Shown piece by piece: positions 9,680 to 21,136 of a DNA stretch of 64,000 bases; position 1 is the stretch's first letter; the number at the start of each line of letters is the position of its first letter. A program made the translations under genes and the position numbers. The stretch is from Adiantum capillus-veneris (taxonomy: Eukaryota; Streptophyta; Polypodiopsida; Polypodiales; Pteridaceae), in the NCBI GenBank assembly GCA_014529385.2, contig CM043945.1:146844241-146908240 (forward strand), given 5' to 3'. The notes beneath the pieces were generated by a model. The model did no database searches, was not told the origin of the DNA, and was given only the letters and a program-made list of their open reading frames with translations.

Positions 9680-10695
9680 CTCCCCACACAAAACTGTATA
9701 CTAGGTAGAACAATTGGCTTGTTTTTGCTCAAAAGATTGTTCGTTTGGTTGTTCAATTTGCAATGTATCCTATTGAGAGGTTACACCATAAAAAGAAGAG
9801 AGAGATTCTCCCATGATCAACAACATATATATAACAGTTGAATCATAAACCGGGAGGAGGGAAGAGCCACATAGGTAGCATGTACTATTGGTGGATACCA
9901 TGGTGTATCCTGAAGAAATGTCTAGGCCACCACATCCGAATCCATGCTCGACGTTGTCTCTCAACCTTGTCAGAGACCCCTTGTATGTTATCTATGCTCT
10001 CTCTTGAGTGTGAATGAGCTCCTCTTAGAAATTGCCCACTAGCACTACGAGAGGCTTTGGTCTATCCTTGAAGACCGTGAATCTGGCATCTCTCCTATAT
10101 TCCAAACTCTCAACGAGAACGAGGATCACCATTATACGAACGAAATCTTATGAGCGGTGCGAGCAAGTCAAAAGAGATATACTTCTTGCAAACCCAATGT
10201 GAGGAGTGTAAAAAAAAGATCCAAAACATGTTTCTCATGAAAACTATACAATAGAAAACAAGTGAAAGAATCACGATGGCTTTCTAAAATAATTAGAACG
10301 TGATAAAATTATTAGGTTTAAGTAGAATCAATGTTCAAGAAAGGATTGCCTCAGCTTAGCCTTGAGCCGGTTGAAAATGGAGACTACTTTGGTTACAAAC
10401 CATGGTAAAAGGAAGAAAAACTGGTGAAATATGTGAGAAAATAGTTCAAAAATCTTACAAATTCTAAATTTATGCTAATATTTTTGGCTCGTTTCTTTGT
10501 GGGAAGGAAACTTAATCAACGGCTATTTGATAAAAGAGACTTTTCTGAATATTAACTAGAATTAATTATAGAATGTAAGAAAAATCAAGCCATGTGAAGC
10601 TGTGAAATGAAATGTGAAATTAAAAAAACTCAGTAATATGTGTGTGTGTGTGTGTATGTATCCATAGAATTTATTAGAATTATGCAAGTGAAGTT
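9680..10695. other. No gene seen
   Basis: AT-rich sequence without recognisable coding. A short TG run lies at 10639-10656. A stretch near 10093-10128 (CCAAACTCTCAACGAGAACG and flanks) closely resembles 19118-19150 in the 277-bp tandem repeat, so both may come from one old repeat family. Confidence 0.5.
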
Positions 10696-10831
10696 TCACT
10701 TTAATATTCTTTTTTTTTTTCATAAAGGTCGAGAGCAGATTTATATTATAGAAAGAGCGCAAGTACAAAAACTACAGCAAAGGGTATGGTTCGGTCAATA
10801 GTTACAAAAACTTGGTGTTCAAAATTACATT

Positions 10832-13800
10832 CTACTCTGTCAAGTTGACCAGAAAATCATGCAGGCGGGCAACTAGCCGGATTCCATTACTATGTAGCCT
10901 TCTTAATCTTTCCCCATCTGCTCTACATTCGTCTAGCATTCTCTGCAGGTGTGTATAGGAGCCATCAAGAAGTACCTCTTGATGTTTGTTGATATTTGCA
11001 TTGTTGTAGTAGCTCATACAGTCCGTGAGTACCTTAAAGCTGGCTTCATACACTCGACATTGATCAAGCTTTAGTTGATTCACCTGAAGGGAAAAGCAGT
11101 GAAACGGTTCTCTCAGACTTTTACTCTGGTAAACTATGTTAAAAAGCCTGTCATTTTGGTCAGACCAAATAATCCAGAAAAATTCCCCTTTTATTCTATT
11201 CCAAACCACTAAAAATAACGACACTGAATCCCCTAAAAGTAATTTCTTCCAATTTAAAGTGCATCCTAGCCCATCACTCAGAGGTGACAAAATCTCTAGA
11301 CTTTTAGGGCAATTCATAAATAGATGTGGGATGTCCTCCTCAGCCCTGTTGCATCGCATGCAGAGCCCAGTACCTAACCTTGCAATCCTCATTCTATGTC
11401 TAGTCCATACTGCCTTGAGCAGGATTAGCCAAAGTAGAATTGAATGTTTGGCTAGGATTCCTCTATTCCAAATTGCCTGAAATTTGAATGCCCATTGCTG
11501 GCGATCCAGTGCAGTCCTCCAGTTTCTGTTGAGTGAAGTGTGTAGTGGTTCCAAGAGGTTTGGGGCTAGAGTGGGGGGGTTAGGCAGAGCACTTCCACTT
11601 GGAGGAGGGGTCAAGGTCGCTTGAGAGAGTCCACTCCAACTCTTTGGGGAAGAGGTATTTCCTGCTATCAATCAATGATATTTCCCAGGGTTGTAGATTG
11701 AATCGACTTGTGAGCTCGGTCAGGGAGAGCCACCTGTGCTCTAGCTTGTGCCACGAATTTCTCCACGTTGTGAGGCCCTTGTTATGGATGCGCTTTGCTA
11801 TCCTACTCTGAACTTGATTGAGGGGGGGAGTCGGAGGCATTGACCACCACATTGATTCATGGGCTCTTAGGTTAAGGTAGTTCTTAGAGTCCCAATTAAC
11901 TCTTAAGTGGTCTCTATATCTGTTCCAAGCTCCCCACATCGATTTAAGGAGGGTGGAGCCACTGGGCGTTATCTCAAAAGGCCCAAAGAAGATTGAAATC
12001 CATGGAAGAGGGTGCATCCCATTGCTCCCTTTAATTTTGAATTTGCTGATGCTCCTAAACAACAATGAGGCCCACTCCTCCTCATGATTATCCAATGATG
12101 TGAGGATAAGTTTAATTGCAAGTTTGTCTACCCATTTACTGAAGTTGAGCAGTCCGAGCCCCCCCTGTGCCTTGGGGAGGCAGCAGACATCCTAACTGAC
12201 CTTGGCTAGGACTTTCCTCATCGGATCTCCTGACCAAAGGAAGTTTCTACATGTCTTGGTTATGTCTTTATGCATGCCCTGGTTATGTCTTTCAACTAGG
12301 AGTCAAGGGGTCTCCAACAGGAGAGGAAAAACAAGACATAGCATGAGATAAAGTGCTTGATGACCAGTGCCCGCCCTGCAATATTAGCCTGGAACCCCTT
12401 CCATCAATTTAGTTTGGAGGAGAAACGCTCCAGTACCCATTGCCACCTCTGTGCCATGGATACCCTAAATCCAAATGGGATACCTAAGAGTCTAAAGATG
12501 GCCCCGTCTTTAAGTATTGTGGATCCTTGCTTTGCAATCCACCTTGGGAGTGGAGAGAGGGAGGCTCTAATTCCAGTCTTGGAATGGTTGATCCGGGATC
12601 GTGATGCTAAGCAAATCGTATTCAGACAGTTCCAGAAGCATTGGAGTGACTGCTCGTCATTGTTGAGTAGGCCATTGGTGTCATCAACGAATTGTGATAG
12701 GCATTGCTGTCTGCCATCTAGTAATGATATTCCTTTGAGTGTCCCTTCCCTCATTTTGGCTTTGACCAGCCAATTGAGAGAGTCCGCCGAGGTAGCAAAG
12801 AGTAGGGGGGCAAGGGGCATCCTTGTCGAACCGATCGATTGAGAGGAAATGGCTCTGAGATGCCATTGTTGAGTGCTACCCTTGCCTGTGCATTCCCTAG
12901 TAGAGTCTTGACAAACCTGATCATACCAGGTCTGAAGCCCATCATGGTCAGGCAGTCGAGGATGAATGTCCACTCCAATCTGTCGTAGGCTTTGTCAAAG
13001 TCGACTTTGACAAAGACGAAGACAGGAGTCTTCGGCATGTTCTATTCCCTCCCACATTGCAATAACAACTTCCATGATTCTCCTTCCTTTGATGAAGCCT
13101 TTTTGCTCTGTGCACAGCCACTCTGTTAGGGCAGGGGAAATTCGAAGTGCTATGGCTTTGGCAAAGATTTTGTAAGTTGAATTTAGCATAGTGAGTGGTC
13201 TCCAGTTTGAGATGATTTCTTTGGGCCCTTTCTTATATAGAAGTTTAATGACTCCCGTATTGAGTTGAACTGGAAGGGCTCCTTGTTTGACTGATTCCTC
13301 CCATAGTTTAAGGAGGAAGGAGCCAGCACTTCCTTGAAAGTCTGGTAAAATTCATCCGGAAGCCCATCTATGCTTGGAGTCTTCTTGAGCTTTAAGAATT
13401 CAATTGCCCTTTTTATTTCCCACACTGTGAGTCCTGAATCAAGCTGGACTGCTAGGTGGGAGGGGATCACTCTAGGCCTGCATTGCCTGATTTTTTCACG
13501 GGCTACATTCACCTCCTCATTCAGTAGCTCCTTGGGACTGAATAGCAAGGAGAAGTGTTCCCTCACTATTTCCAGATTTTCACATTCATCGTTGGCCTTA
13601 CTCTTTGGTCCCACTAGGAAGGGAATGGCCTCTCTCATGTGTTTCTTCCTCAGATTTTGAAACATTTCTTTTGTTGGCTTATCCACTTTTCCTACCCACC
13701 ATTCTCTAAAGAAGACTGCAGTAGAGGGTGAGGTCCTCCTCCACCCGAAGTTGATGTCTTACAGTGGCTATCTTATCCTGAGTGTCAGAGTTAGGGCTTT

Positions 13801-14731
13801 TTTTGCACTCCATCTCTGCCAGTTCACTGTATATCTTATCCTTGCGCTTCCTCCTGATTTCTGTTACTTTGAACATTATAAGAGTTTTTTGAGTGTTTGC
13901 TATTGCCAATGTCCATGCCTTAGATGGAGTGAATCCCTTTGAGAAATCTTGCACCCATATTGCCTTAATGCTACTGTGCACTTCTTCCAATTGAAACAGC
14001 GAGGTGTCCGTGTGGAACCAATGGTTCCTAATTTTCCTACATTTATCATCCAAGGTTATCACTAGAGGATAGTGGTCCAAGATACAAGACATGTGTCTGG
14101 GTTTAGCTTTAATTCTATTAAAGCTTCTGGCTAGGGAAGTGCTTATGTAGAATCTATGTAATCTGGCTTTTCTAGCATTGAGGCCTTTTGAGTAGTTCTG
14201 CCATGTGAACTCTCCACGAGATCCGACATCCCACATATCGAGGTGGTCCTTCACCTGGTTCCATTCCTGAAGCTCTGACCCAGAGATTACATTGCCTCGG
14301 TGTAGGAAACGGTCTTCTATGGTTTATACCATATTGAAATCACCAATGAGAATGGTGGGCTCATTTTGGGCTATAAGTTGTTTGCACAATTGGGTTCTGT
14401 CTCTGACAGAGCTTCTTGCATAAATAGACAAAATCATGCATTGGACAGGGGACTCTACAGTCACTCCCACCCAGTAGGTTGCTTTGCCAGATTTGGTTGG
14501 ATTCACCTTCCAAGTTTGGGGTATGCCGATTGCTGTACCACCTGATCCCCTTTCATGCGAGGAGCAGTGCCAGAGGTGCTCTTTAGAGATAACAGATAGC
14601 CTTTGGGAGAGCTCGTCCCCTAGAGTTTTTATCTCTTGCAGTTTGAAAAGAAAATTATTGAGCCAGGCCCTAATTTTCTTTGCTTTGAGTGGGTGTGAAA
14701 GACCCTTGTTATTCCAAGAAATGACTTTCAT
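10832..14731 (-). pseudogene. LINE 2 ORF2: endonuclease, RT, zinc-binding tail
   Basis: This is the polyprotein for target-primed reverse transcription. Endonuclease at 13706-14731: MKVISWNNKGLSHPLK, KLQEIK, ILIGDFNMV, WTxxN-like segment and ILDHYPLVI in place of SDHxPI. RT at about 12404-13686: KTPSIDGLPDEFYQ, VKVDFDKAYDRLEW, VRQGCPL and QFVDDTNGLL as the active site, where the usual Y/FADD is VDD. C-terminus at 10832-12095: zf-RVT domain with GLCMRCNRAEEDIPHLFMNC (C-x2-C-x7-H-x4-C). No RNase H follows. At least five frame changes or stops separate the blocks. Stop at 10832; the 3' UTR runs to the poly-A tail. Confidence 0.85.
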
Positions 14732-15998
14732 TGGGGAGTGCGTCTATCCTTGCGATTTCTGGACTGGGATCGAGGAGAGGCTTGTGACACTGAGGTGTGT
14801 CTCCTCTTGTTGTCCTTCTGAAATTCCATAGGGGCTAGCCCTGCCTCAACAGTTGCCTTCTGGCCTAGGGCTATGTTTTCTTTGTTAGGGTCGTTGCTTG
14901 TGGTCGCCTTGTTTTGGCTTGGGGCTACCGAATGATCAGCTTGATTCTATTTCCTTTCAAGTCTCCTGTCAGCATCCTCTTCTTCTTTTGAGTCTGGTTC
15001 AATGGACTTAGCCACATCCGAATCCTCCCACTCTCGTAATGAAGCTAGAAGGGAGAATTTGTTGGGGCCCGTTTGACCTTTATCCAACTGAGTTTTGTGG
15101 GCCATTGATCTCTCTGGCTTAGGGAGTTGCGGTGGGGAGACAGGCGGAGATGTTTGCGAGCTGCTTTTGTTTAGGGTAGCGTTAGGAGGGGCTTGGTCTA
15201 GTTTAGGTTTTTTTTAAGGGCATTCCCTAACGAACTCCATCCAAACAAGGAAGTGATTGAGGGCACCGCTCTCCGCTTTGTAATCCTTGTTCCATTTGAA
15301 TAGGCAGAGGGGGGTCGCTCGGAACAGCCATTGGCCCGTGCTTAGCACTCGGAATGCCATATCTGCAGTTTTGAACACGAAGACGTGTTGGTTTTTGGGG
15401 AGGGCCTGTATAGTCTCGACTTCGGCCCCTATTGCCGCCCATTGGTTTCGAATCCACCTGCATAGCACGTCTGCTGATGGGCAAGGGCCAACGAGAGACC
15501 TATCAGGGCCTTTTTTTTACAAGTCATTCTGGGTTTTCTAACCTGAAGTGCAAACAGAATAACATAGGGCTTACCGTTTCCATTCGGTTGATCGCCTCCT
15601 GCAGCAGTCTTACCGCTTCCTCCCTGTTGAGTGCCCGGGGCAGAGCCATGGGTGGCTGGAGCGACAGGGCTCTCAGCAAAACCTACAATTCCACTTGCAT
15701 GCTGAGGTTGAGCTGGTTGATGAGAGAAGAAGCCGAAATCATGTCGAAGTATCCTCGCAGCTTCAAGCTTTTCTACATTCCCGAGAGGAGGGCTGTGATT
15801 ATCGATGCCGTTGAGGAGGGTTGTAGCTAATGGGTTGTGAGGGGAGAAAGAGCTCGGGTCGAAATCGTTGAGGCCAGCGCCATGCAAGAGAGGGCAATTA
15901 TTTTGCACGAGCACTTGATGGGGGAGCGCGCCTGTAGCCCATACATTGGGGGGTCTCGCGCCAGAGCTTTGATGGGGTGAGATGACGAGAGATGTCAT
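14728..15998 (-). pseudogene. LINE 2 ORF1, DUF4283-like
   Basis: This is the probable RNA-binding protein of the element. An ATG at 15998 opens a Pro/Ser/Gly-rich N-terminus to about 15500. The frame shifts at an A-rich stretch near 15510 into a region resembling DUF4283 of plant L1 ORF1 (LCRWIRNQW, QHVFVFKTADMAFRVL, GQWLFRATPLCLFKWN), ending at a stop near 15214. A basic, acidic-patched tail follows to 14728 with at least one stop. The final TGA overlaps the ORF2 ATG in the four bases ATGA, which suggests coupled translation of ORF2 in the intact ancestor. No CCHC knuckle is visible. Confidence 0.7.
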
Positions 15999-16126
15999 CT
16001 TGCATGGGACGTGAAGGATGCCGCCACTAGGACAAAAGCTAGTACATTGCTAGGTTTCCATCGCTAGGTTTCTTGAAAACCCAAAGTTTGGACTTTGACA
16101 ATTTGTCAAACTCACTTTAACATTCT

Positions 16127-16756
16127 AAAACAATAGAATGCAAAAAAAAGTAAAGACATGTAGGATGTAGGATATGAAATGAAAGTGAAATAAATATTTA
16201 AAGTAAATCTCCATCGTACACTTAAAACAATGAAAGTCTCTTTAACCCAACACAACACTAAGGTTTCTTTTAGAAAGCGAAAATTCAATAAGAGATCTAT
16301 ATTTAAGAGATTTATATTTAAAAGTTTAAAAATTGAATAAGAGTATCCTTTGGCCAATTCTACTTGCTTTGTTTAACCCAACACAACACTAAGGCTTCGT
16401 TTAGAAAGCAAAATTTCAATAAGAGATCTATATTTAAAAGTTAAAAATTTGAATAAGAGCATGCTTTGACCAATTCTACTTGGTTTGTTTTCCTCTCGTT
16501 TCTAATGACAAGAGTATTCATCTTGCAACATGTTGCTCTATTTGATTATGCAAACTTTGTATTTTTAAATCTGTGCCTATCATTTGAGAGTATGATGTTT
16601 AATGCATACATAATTCGAAAGGAGTTGGAGCACACATAATAATATGTATTTTCCCTCCGATATTTATTCCGGACATGATGAGAGGCAAGTACAAGGTACA
16701 CACACAAAAACTTTTGGACATATTCTCACAATAATTTCCACATTGTGACTTACCTC
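16127..16756. repeat. AT-rich flank with 131-bp tandem duplication
   Basis: TTTAACCCAACACAACACTA begins at 16241 and again at 16372, and the following about 120 bases are repeated with small changes to about 16495. The rest of the interval is AT-rich with no gene. Confidence 0.75.
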
Positions 16757-16966
16757 AACATCATGAGCGTCTATGAGGGAGGCACCACATACCTAGCTAG
16801 GTAAGATTGGGGGTAGGGGACCGCCGGCCTGGTGGTGCACCGCATACCTAGCTAGGTACGATTGGGGGTAGGGGACCGCCGGCTCGACCACCGGGCCGGC
16901 GGTCCCCTACCCCCAATCGTACCTAGCTAGGTATGCGGTGCCTCTTGAGCAGAAGCTCATGATGTT
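16757..16966. repeat. GC-rich hairpin element with a third arm copy
   Basis: The segment begins AACATCATGAGC and ends in its complement GCTCATGATGTT (16955-16966). The core motif ACCTAGCTAGGTACGATTGG plus GGGTAGGGGACCGCCGGC occurs twice in direct orientation (about 16790-16825 and 16848-16883) and once inverted (about 16893-16932). It could fold into a very stable stem using either direct copy. No coding or known family is recognised; it may be a foldback MITE. Confidence 0.75.
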
Positions 16967-17782
16967 ATTCATTGTATGGAAAACACTGGAAAAGATTTCA
17001 TTTTCCTACATGAGAAAACTTTTAAATCTTCTTGTGACAACTCTGTCTCTCTCTGTGTCTCTCTCTAAACACACACACACAACTTACGTAGCTAGAAAAA
17101 AGGAGTTCTTCAAGTGGATTTCGTTGGTGGAACCCTTCGGGAACAACATTTAGATTCGAATGAGGTCTAAACCTTTGGGTCTTGCAGTTGCCATCGTCTT
17201 GCGCTACGTGAATGAGAAAATGGGCATTCGAAACGAGCATGCATACTAATGCATGCATGCAGTTTCTGTGTACAAAAGGCCAAACACACAAGTGCACATA
17301 TACCTCTCAAAGGAAAAATACCCACTTTGGATTAAGCTATTTGGTGGGCTGTGTTGTATATATTGCATCCTGCCTTGCTGCTGCAGCATCATCAGCAGCA
17401 GCAGCAGAGTTGAGTGATCATTTGTGGAAAGCATATAGAGATACAGGAAAACTCTCTCTCTCTCATGAGTATACAGACGCACACATAAACAATCCATTTT
17501 CCCTTTTGATTTAGAGAGAGAAGCTGGGGGATCTCTTGCATTTCACACGCAGATGTGGTGTAGCAAAAACAATTGCTGAGGCGACCCATCACGCAGGTGC
17601 CATGGCGACCTTGATCCTCTCATGAAACCCCTTTCTGCCCTACAAAAACATGCCAGGAACGGTTCACGCAAACGGTTCCCCGGCTTCTCTTTCTTGCACG
17701 AAACCGTTTTCAAGAGCTCAGTCCCTCCTAATGGAGGTTGCATTGCCTCCTAATGGGTTTCGCCAGTGATACCCTGTCCAAC
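16967..17782. other. No gene seen; microsatellite-like tracts
   Basis: Short CT, CA and CAGCAG runs and open stretches without domains. A 100-codon frame at 17212-17514 on the plus strand is low-complexity and has no supporting features. Confidence 0.45.
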
Positions 17783-18262
17783 AATACCTCTAATATTTGT
17801 GAAAATCCCCAAAATACCCCTCAAATTTCAAAAATTTCAAAAATACCCTTTATCTATTTTTGTTGGATTGTTCAAGATTTCTTAATCTTTATTCCTGTTT
17901 GACAATTGAGATCAATTTTTGAGTGCTTAGAATGTAATTTGTCACAAATTACCTCGCAAAGAAAGACAATTATGTGTAAACATAATGAAGCAATTCATCT
18001 CCAAAACCTATAGAACGAGCTCAAATTTTACTTTTAGCATCCTGTATTGATAGACAATTAGTCTTCTTATGAAAAGCTACAATAATTTTTATTTTTGAAA
18101 ATATTTAGTCTCACAACCAGGGGCATTTTGAGAATTTTGAAAAATTTGAAGGGCATTTTGGAAATTTATGACAAAATATTTTTGAAATTTGAGTGATATT
18201 TTGAGAATTTCCACAAATTAGAGGGGTATTTTGGTCATTTGTCACATACTAGAGGGGTATTA
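17783..18262. repeat. AT-rich inverted-repeat element
   Basis: The left end (17783-17860: AATACCTCTAATATTTGTG, then CCAAAATACCCCTCAAATTT) is an imperfect inverted copy of 18140-18230 (AATTTGAGTGATATTTTGAG, CACAAATTAGAGGGGTATT). The element is about 450-480 bp with no coding, like a non-autonomous DNA transposon. An extra GAGGGGTATT at 18253-18262 leaves the right boundary uncertain, and I could not find a clean target duplication. Confidence 0.6.
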
Positions 18263-18858
18263 GGAGGGCCTTGCTCTATTGAACATATTTTAGAAAGGGA
18301 CAAGAAAGGGCGAGGAAAAAATCCACAGCCATGGTGCATAAATAGCTCGTGTCAGCTGCGTGAAGAAGAAACATGGGCTGCCCTATGGTGTGGTTGCCCC
18401 CTCACAAACACAGATATGCTCTTGGTCCTATGCTTGCACCACATTAGAAGTGCTCTACATCTGCATGATCATAGAGCCTCCATGTATCTGCCTTGAGAAA
18501 GAGAAACGTAGGTCAATCCCCTGTTGCCCACCATCGATTGCGATTACATGGCCTTGTACTTATGGCTATTCCTTATGCTTGAGGTGAATTGCACAATACA
18601 ATGGGATTCCTTTTGGTTTGACATTGTGGTGTCCAATTAGTTGCTTAATGGTCCTTTTTCTTTCTTTGAATCAATAACTCCATCATTATGATTTATCTTA
18701 ATGTGTGTGCACTAAGGTTATGTGATATTATTGAATGTGATGCAAGCCTCATATATTTCTCTATGAAATACTCTTAAAGAAACATCTTTATATTCTCTCT
18801 TTTCTCATTCCTTTCTCGTACCGCTCGTGCATTTTCGCTCGTTTGATTGACATATTCA
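18263..18858. other. No gene seen
   Basis: Mixed-composition sequence with short open stretches only. No domain, LTR end or RNA gene recognised. Confidence 0.45.
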
Positions 18859-19392
18859 ATGAGAACTTAGGCATCAGGAAATGTGAAGGTTGTCCTACTT
18901 GAATCTCGTCTCCAAGTTTCTCCAAGGCTATCCTATAGCTATAATGGTTAGGATTTGTGCTTTGATCACGCCTCCTCATGGGAGACATCTCTTGCACACT
19001 ACAACTAGATACAATGAATTTGTGACTAGCTACCTTGACTAGCTTTAGTATATGCTTGCATTCTCTACCTTTTGACCCTTGGCTCCTCCACATACACCCC
19101 CATATGAGCATCTAAAATCTCATATATTCCGAACTCTCAACGAGAACAGGCATCAAGAATGGAAAGGTTGTCCTACTGAAGCCTATCTCCAAGTATCCCT
19201 AAGGATGTTCTATAGCTATAATTGTTAGGATTTGTCTCTTGATCACGCCTCCTCATGGGAGACATCTCTTGCACACTATGACTAGATACCTTGATTAGCT
19301 TTAGTATATACTTGCATACTCTACCTTTTGACCCTTGGCTCCTCTACATACACCCCCATATGAGCATCCACGAGCTTGCTAACTGATTTACA
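18859..19392. repeat. Tandem duplication, 277-bp period
   Basis: CATGGGAGACATCTCTTGCA recurs with a 277-base offset (18978 and 19255), and the surrounding sequence from about 18859 is repeated to about 19375. The copies differ by a few per cent plus small indels, including a deletion in the second copy. A minus-strand frame of 107 codons crosses the first copy (18788-19111), with MSPMRRRDQSTNPN as a protein-like stretch, but no known family is evident. Confidence 0.75.
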
Positions 19393-19430
19393 TGTCATTA
19401 AATATCTAATATCTAATATCTAATATCTAG
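19393..19430 (+). repeat. Terminal 5' piece of a B-type LTR fused to integrase
   Basis: TGTCATTAAATATCTAATAT is identical to the first bases of the B LTR at 57793. It is followed by extra ATATCTA units and then directly by integrase coding sequence at 19431. No polypurine tract precedes it. The integrase copy at about 56597 contains ATGTCAGATAG, so LTR start and integrase share TGTCA at the join. Confidence 0.7.
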
Positions 19431-20315
19431 TCAGATAGAGATCCTAGAATGACCAGTAATTTCTGGAAAGGTCTCTTTGAAAATCTAGGTACAAGATTGA
19501 ATTTCTCTTCGGCCTATCACCCACAAACGGATGGCCAAAGTGAGATAGCCAATCTTACGATTCTTGATCTACTAAAGACCTATGTTACAGAAGTAGATCA
19601 ACGCTCACAATGGGAAAAGTACTTACCTCTTGTAGAGTATGCATGTAATAATACTATCCATACTTCTACAGGAAAAGCACCTTTTGAAATCATGAGGGAA
19701 GACTAAAAGTCCCTTGCTACTTAAAGTACATGGGAAGATCTTCACTGCCGATGAGTATAGCCGTGACCTGCAAGCATCTTCTCAAAAGATTAAGGAGGTT
19801 ATATCCATCTCCCAGTTAAGGAAAAAAGCTGCTGCTGACGAGCACAGAATGGCCTTAACGTTCAAAGAAAATGATTGAGTCTTACTTAAGTTTCCTAAGG
19901 CTCGATTGAGGCAAACGACGGGCAAAAATCCTACGGGCCATCAAAAGTATTATGCTCAAATAGCAAAAAGATACTGTTTTTTCAAGTTTTGAAGCCAATC
20001 AATGAGGTGTCTTATCAACTCAAGTTGCCTAACCATTGGGTCATACACAATGTGAGCCTACTCAAGCCCTATAAAGGAGAGCCTCCAAATGAACCAATTA
20101 TTGAAGACCCTCCGGAAATCAAAGATCAAGAAGAGGTACTACAACCTGAAGCTATCCTTCAACATGAAGACAAGGTACTACGACATGGTAAGATTATCCG
20201 ATGGTATCTTATTAAGTTAAAAAATTATCCTTTTGAAGATGCTAGATGGATGCAAGGAATCCAGTTGAAGGATAGTATGAATCTTGTGAACGCTTACAAT
20301 GCTACATTAGAGTAA
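19431..20315 (+). pseudogene. Array B: integrase core to chromodomain fragment
   Basis: This is the C-terminal half of a chromovirus integrase. It begins at SDRDPRMTSNFWKGLF (the second catalytic Asp region) and continues YHPQTDGQSEIANLTILDLL with the catalytic Glu, then VEYACNNTIHTSTGKAPFEI. After frameshifts near 19700 and 19980 it shows PINEVSYQLKLPNHWVIHNVSLL, here given in two pieces as PINEVSYQLKLP and NHWVIHN. The chromodomain-like end is ILQHEDKVLRHGKIIRWYL with FEDARWMQ. The N-terminal half is missing because of the fusion at 19431. Stop at 20313. Confidence 0.85.
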
Positions 20316-20670
20316 GCAAATGTACATGTTTCTTTTAAAGATCAATGTTTTGTCTTATAAGACTAATTCTCTCTTTATTGTGCACAAATTGAAGTAATAT
20401 GCATACTAAGAATCATGTTTGGGATGACCACGTCTCTCAAACACCTTGTAGAATTTGTCACTCTACTTGGGAAGATGAAATGGACTAAATAGCATACATG
20501 CTTGCGGCAGCTATATCTCCCAAGCACCAAATGGATTATTCATCCATCTTGAAATGATGTCGTAGGGTAAAAATGGATCCTCTATCCGTTAAGACAAATT
20601 GACTAATGACTATGACTTTATCTCTTTTACCTCATAGTCGAGGACGACTATGATTTCAAGAGAGAGGTAA
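20316..20670 (+). other. Array B 3' untranslated region and polypurine tract
   Basis: About 340 bases of 3' UTR resemble 57518-57792. CAAGAGAGAGGTAA at 20657-20670 directly precedes the LTR start TGTCAATAAATATC and is the PPT. The same PPT recurs at 57779-57792. Confidence 0.8.
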
Positions 20671-21136
20671 TGTCAATAAATATCTAATATCTAACCAACC
20701 CAAATGATTTTCTCATATTAAACTGATCATTTAATGTGGGATAATAAACAAAAACAAGGGTTAGAATATAGACATGTGCTTACGGATCTATCTCAACACG
20801 AGGCCAATGGTAAAGGGGTCCAAATGAGAGATGGTCTGTCAAAGAGCAAGGTTAACTAATGGAGCTTAAAAGACATTAGGGTTAGCTTCATTAAAAACCT
20901 CCAATGGTTAGTGTTAAAATTCCTTTTACCTTAAGCAAGCTAGGGCTGAGCTTGAGGTTGAAACCCAACCTAAACTTGTCTTTGACCTTAAGCAAGCTAG
21001 GGCTGTGCTTGAGGTGGGAACCCGACCTAAACTTTCCTTTGACCTTAATTAAGCTAGGGATGAGCTTGAGTTGGGAACTCCACCTAAGGTGCTTGTCATG
21101 CTTGATGACTAAGGTACTTGAGGTACTTGTCATACT
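20671..21136 (+). repeat. Array B first LTR, left part
   Basis: The LTR starts TGTCAATAAATATC and is interrupted at 21136 by element A, with ATACT at 21132-21136 as the target duplication. It contains three copies of a 57-bp unit (CCTTAAGCAAGCTAGGG at 20929, 20986 and, diverged, 21043), also found in the second B LTR. Confidence 0.85.

Larger units (their letters stand above)
10711..16111 (-). mobile_element. LINE 2: full-length L1 retrotransposon
   Basis: A minus-strand LINE of about 5.4 kb has a poly-A tail (T run ending at 10720 on the plus strand). Target duplications flank it: TCACTTTAATATTCT at 10696-10710 and TCACTTTAACATTCT at 16112-16126, 15 bp with one mismatch. ORF1 and ORF2 are present in order and cover most of the element, so it is not 5'-truncated. 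Both are broken by frameshifts and stops. Its ORF1 type differs from that of LINE 1, so two L1 lineages are represented. Confidence 0.9.

Noticed and set aside
12357-12842. 161-codon plus-strand frame
   Set aside because: It is antisense to the RT of LINE 2, as are several other plus-strand frames in 11136-14831.
17212-17514. 100-codon frame with Ala-rich stretch
   Set aside because: It depends on a CAGCAG run and low-complexity tracts; nothing else supports coding.
18788-19111. Minus-strand frame with MSPMRRRDQSTNPN
   Set aside because: The second tandem copy does not keep it open and no family is recognisable; too weak to call a gene.
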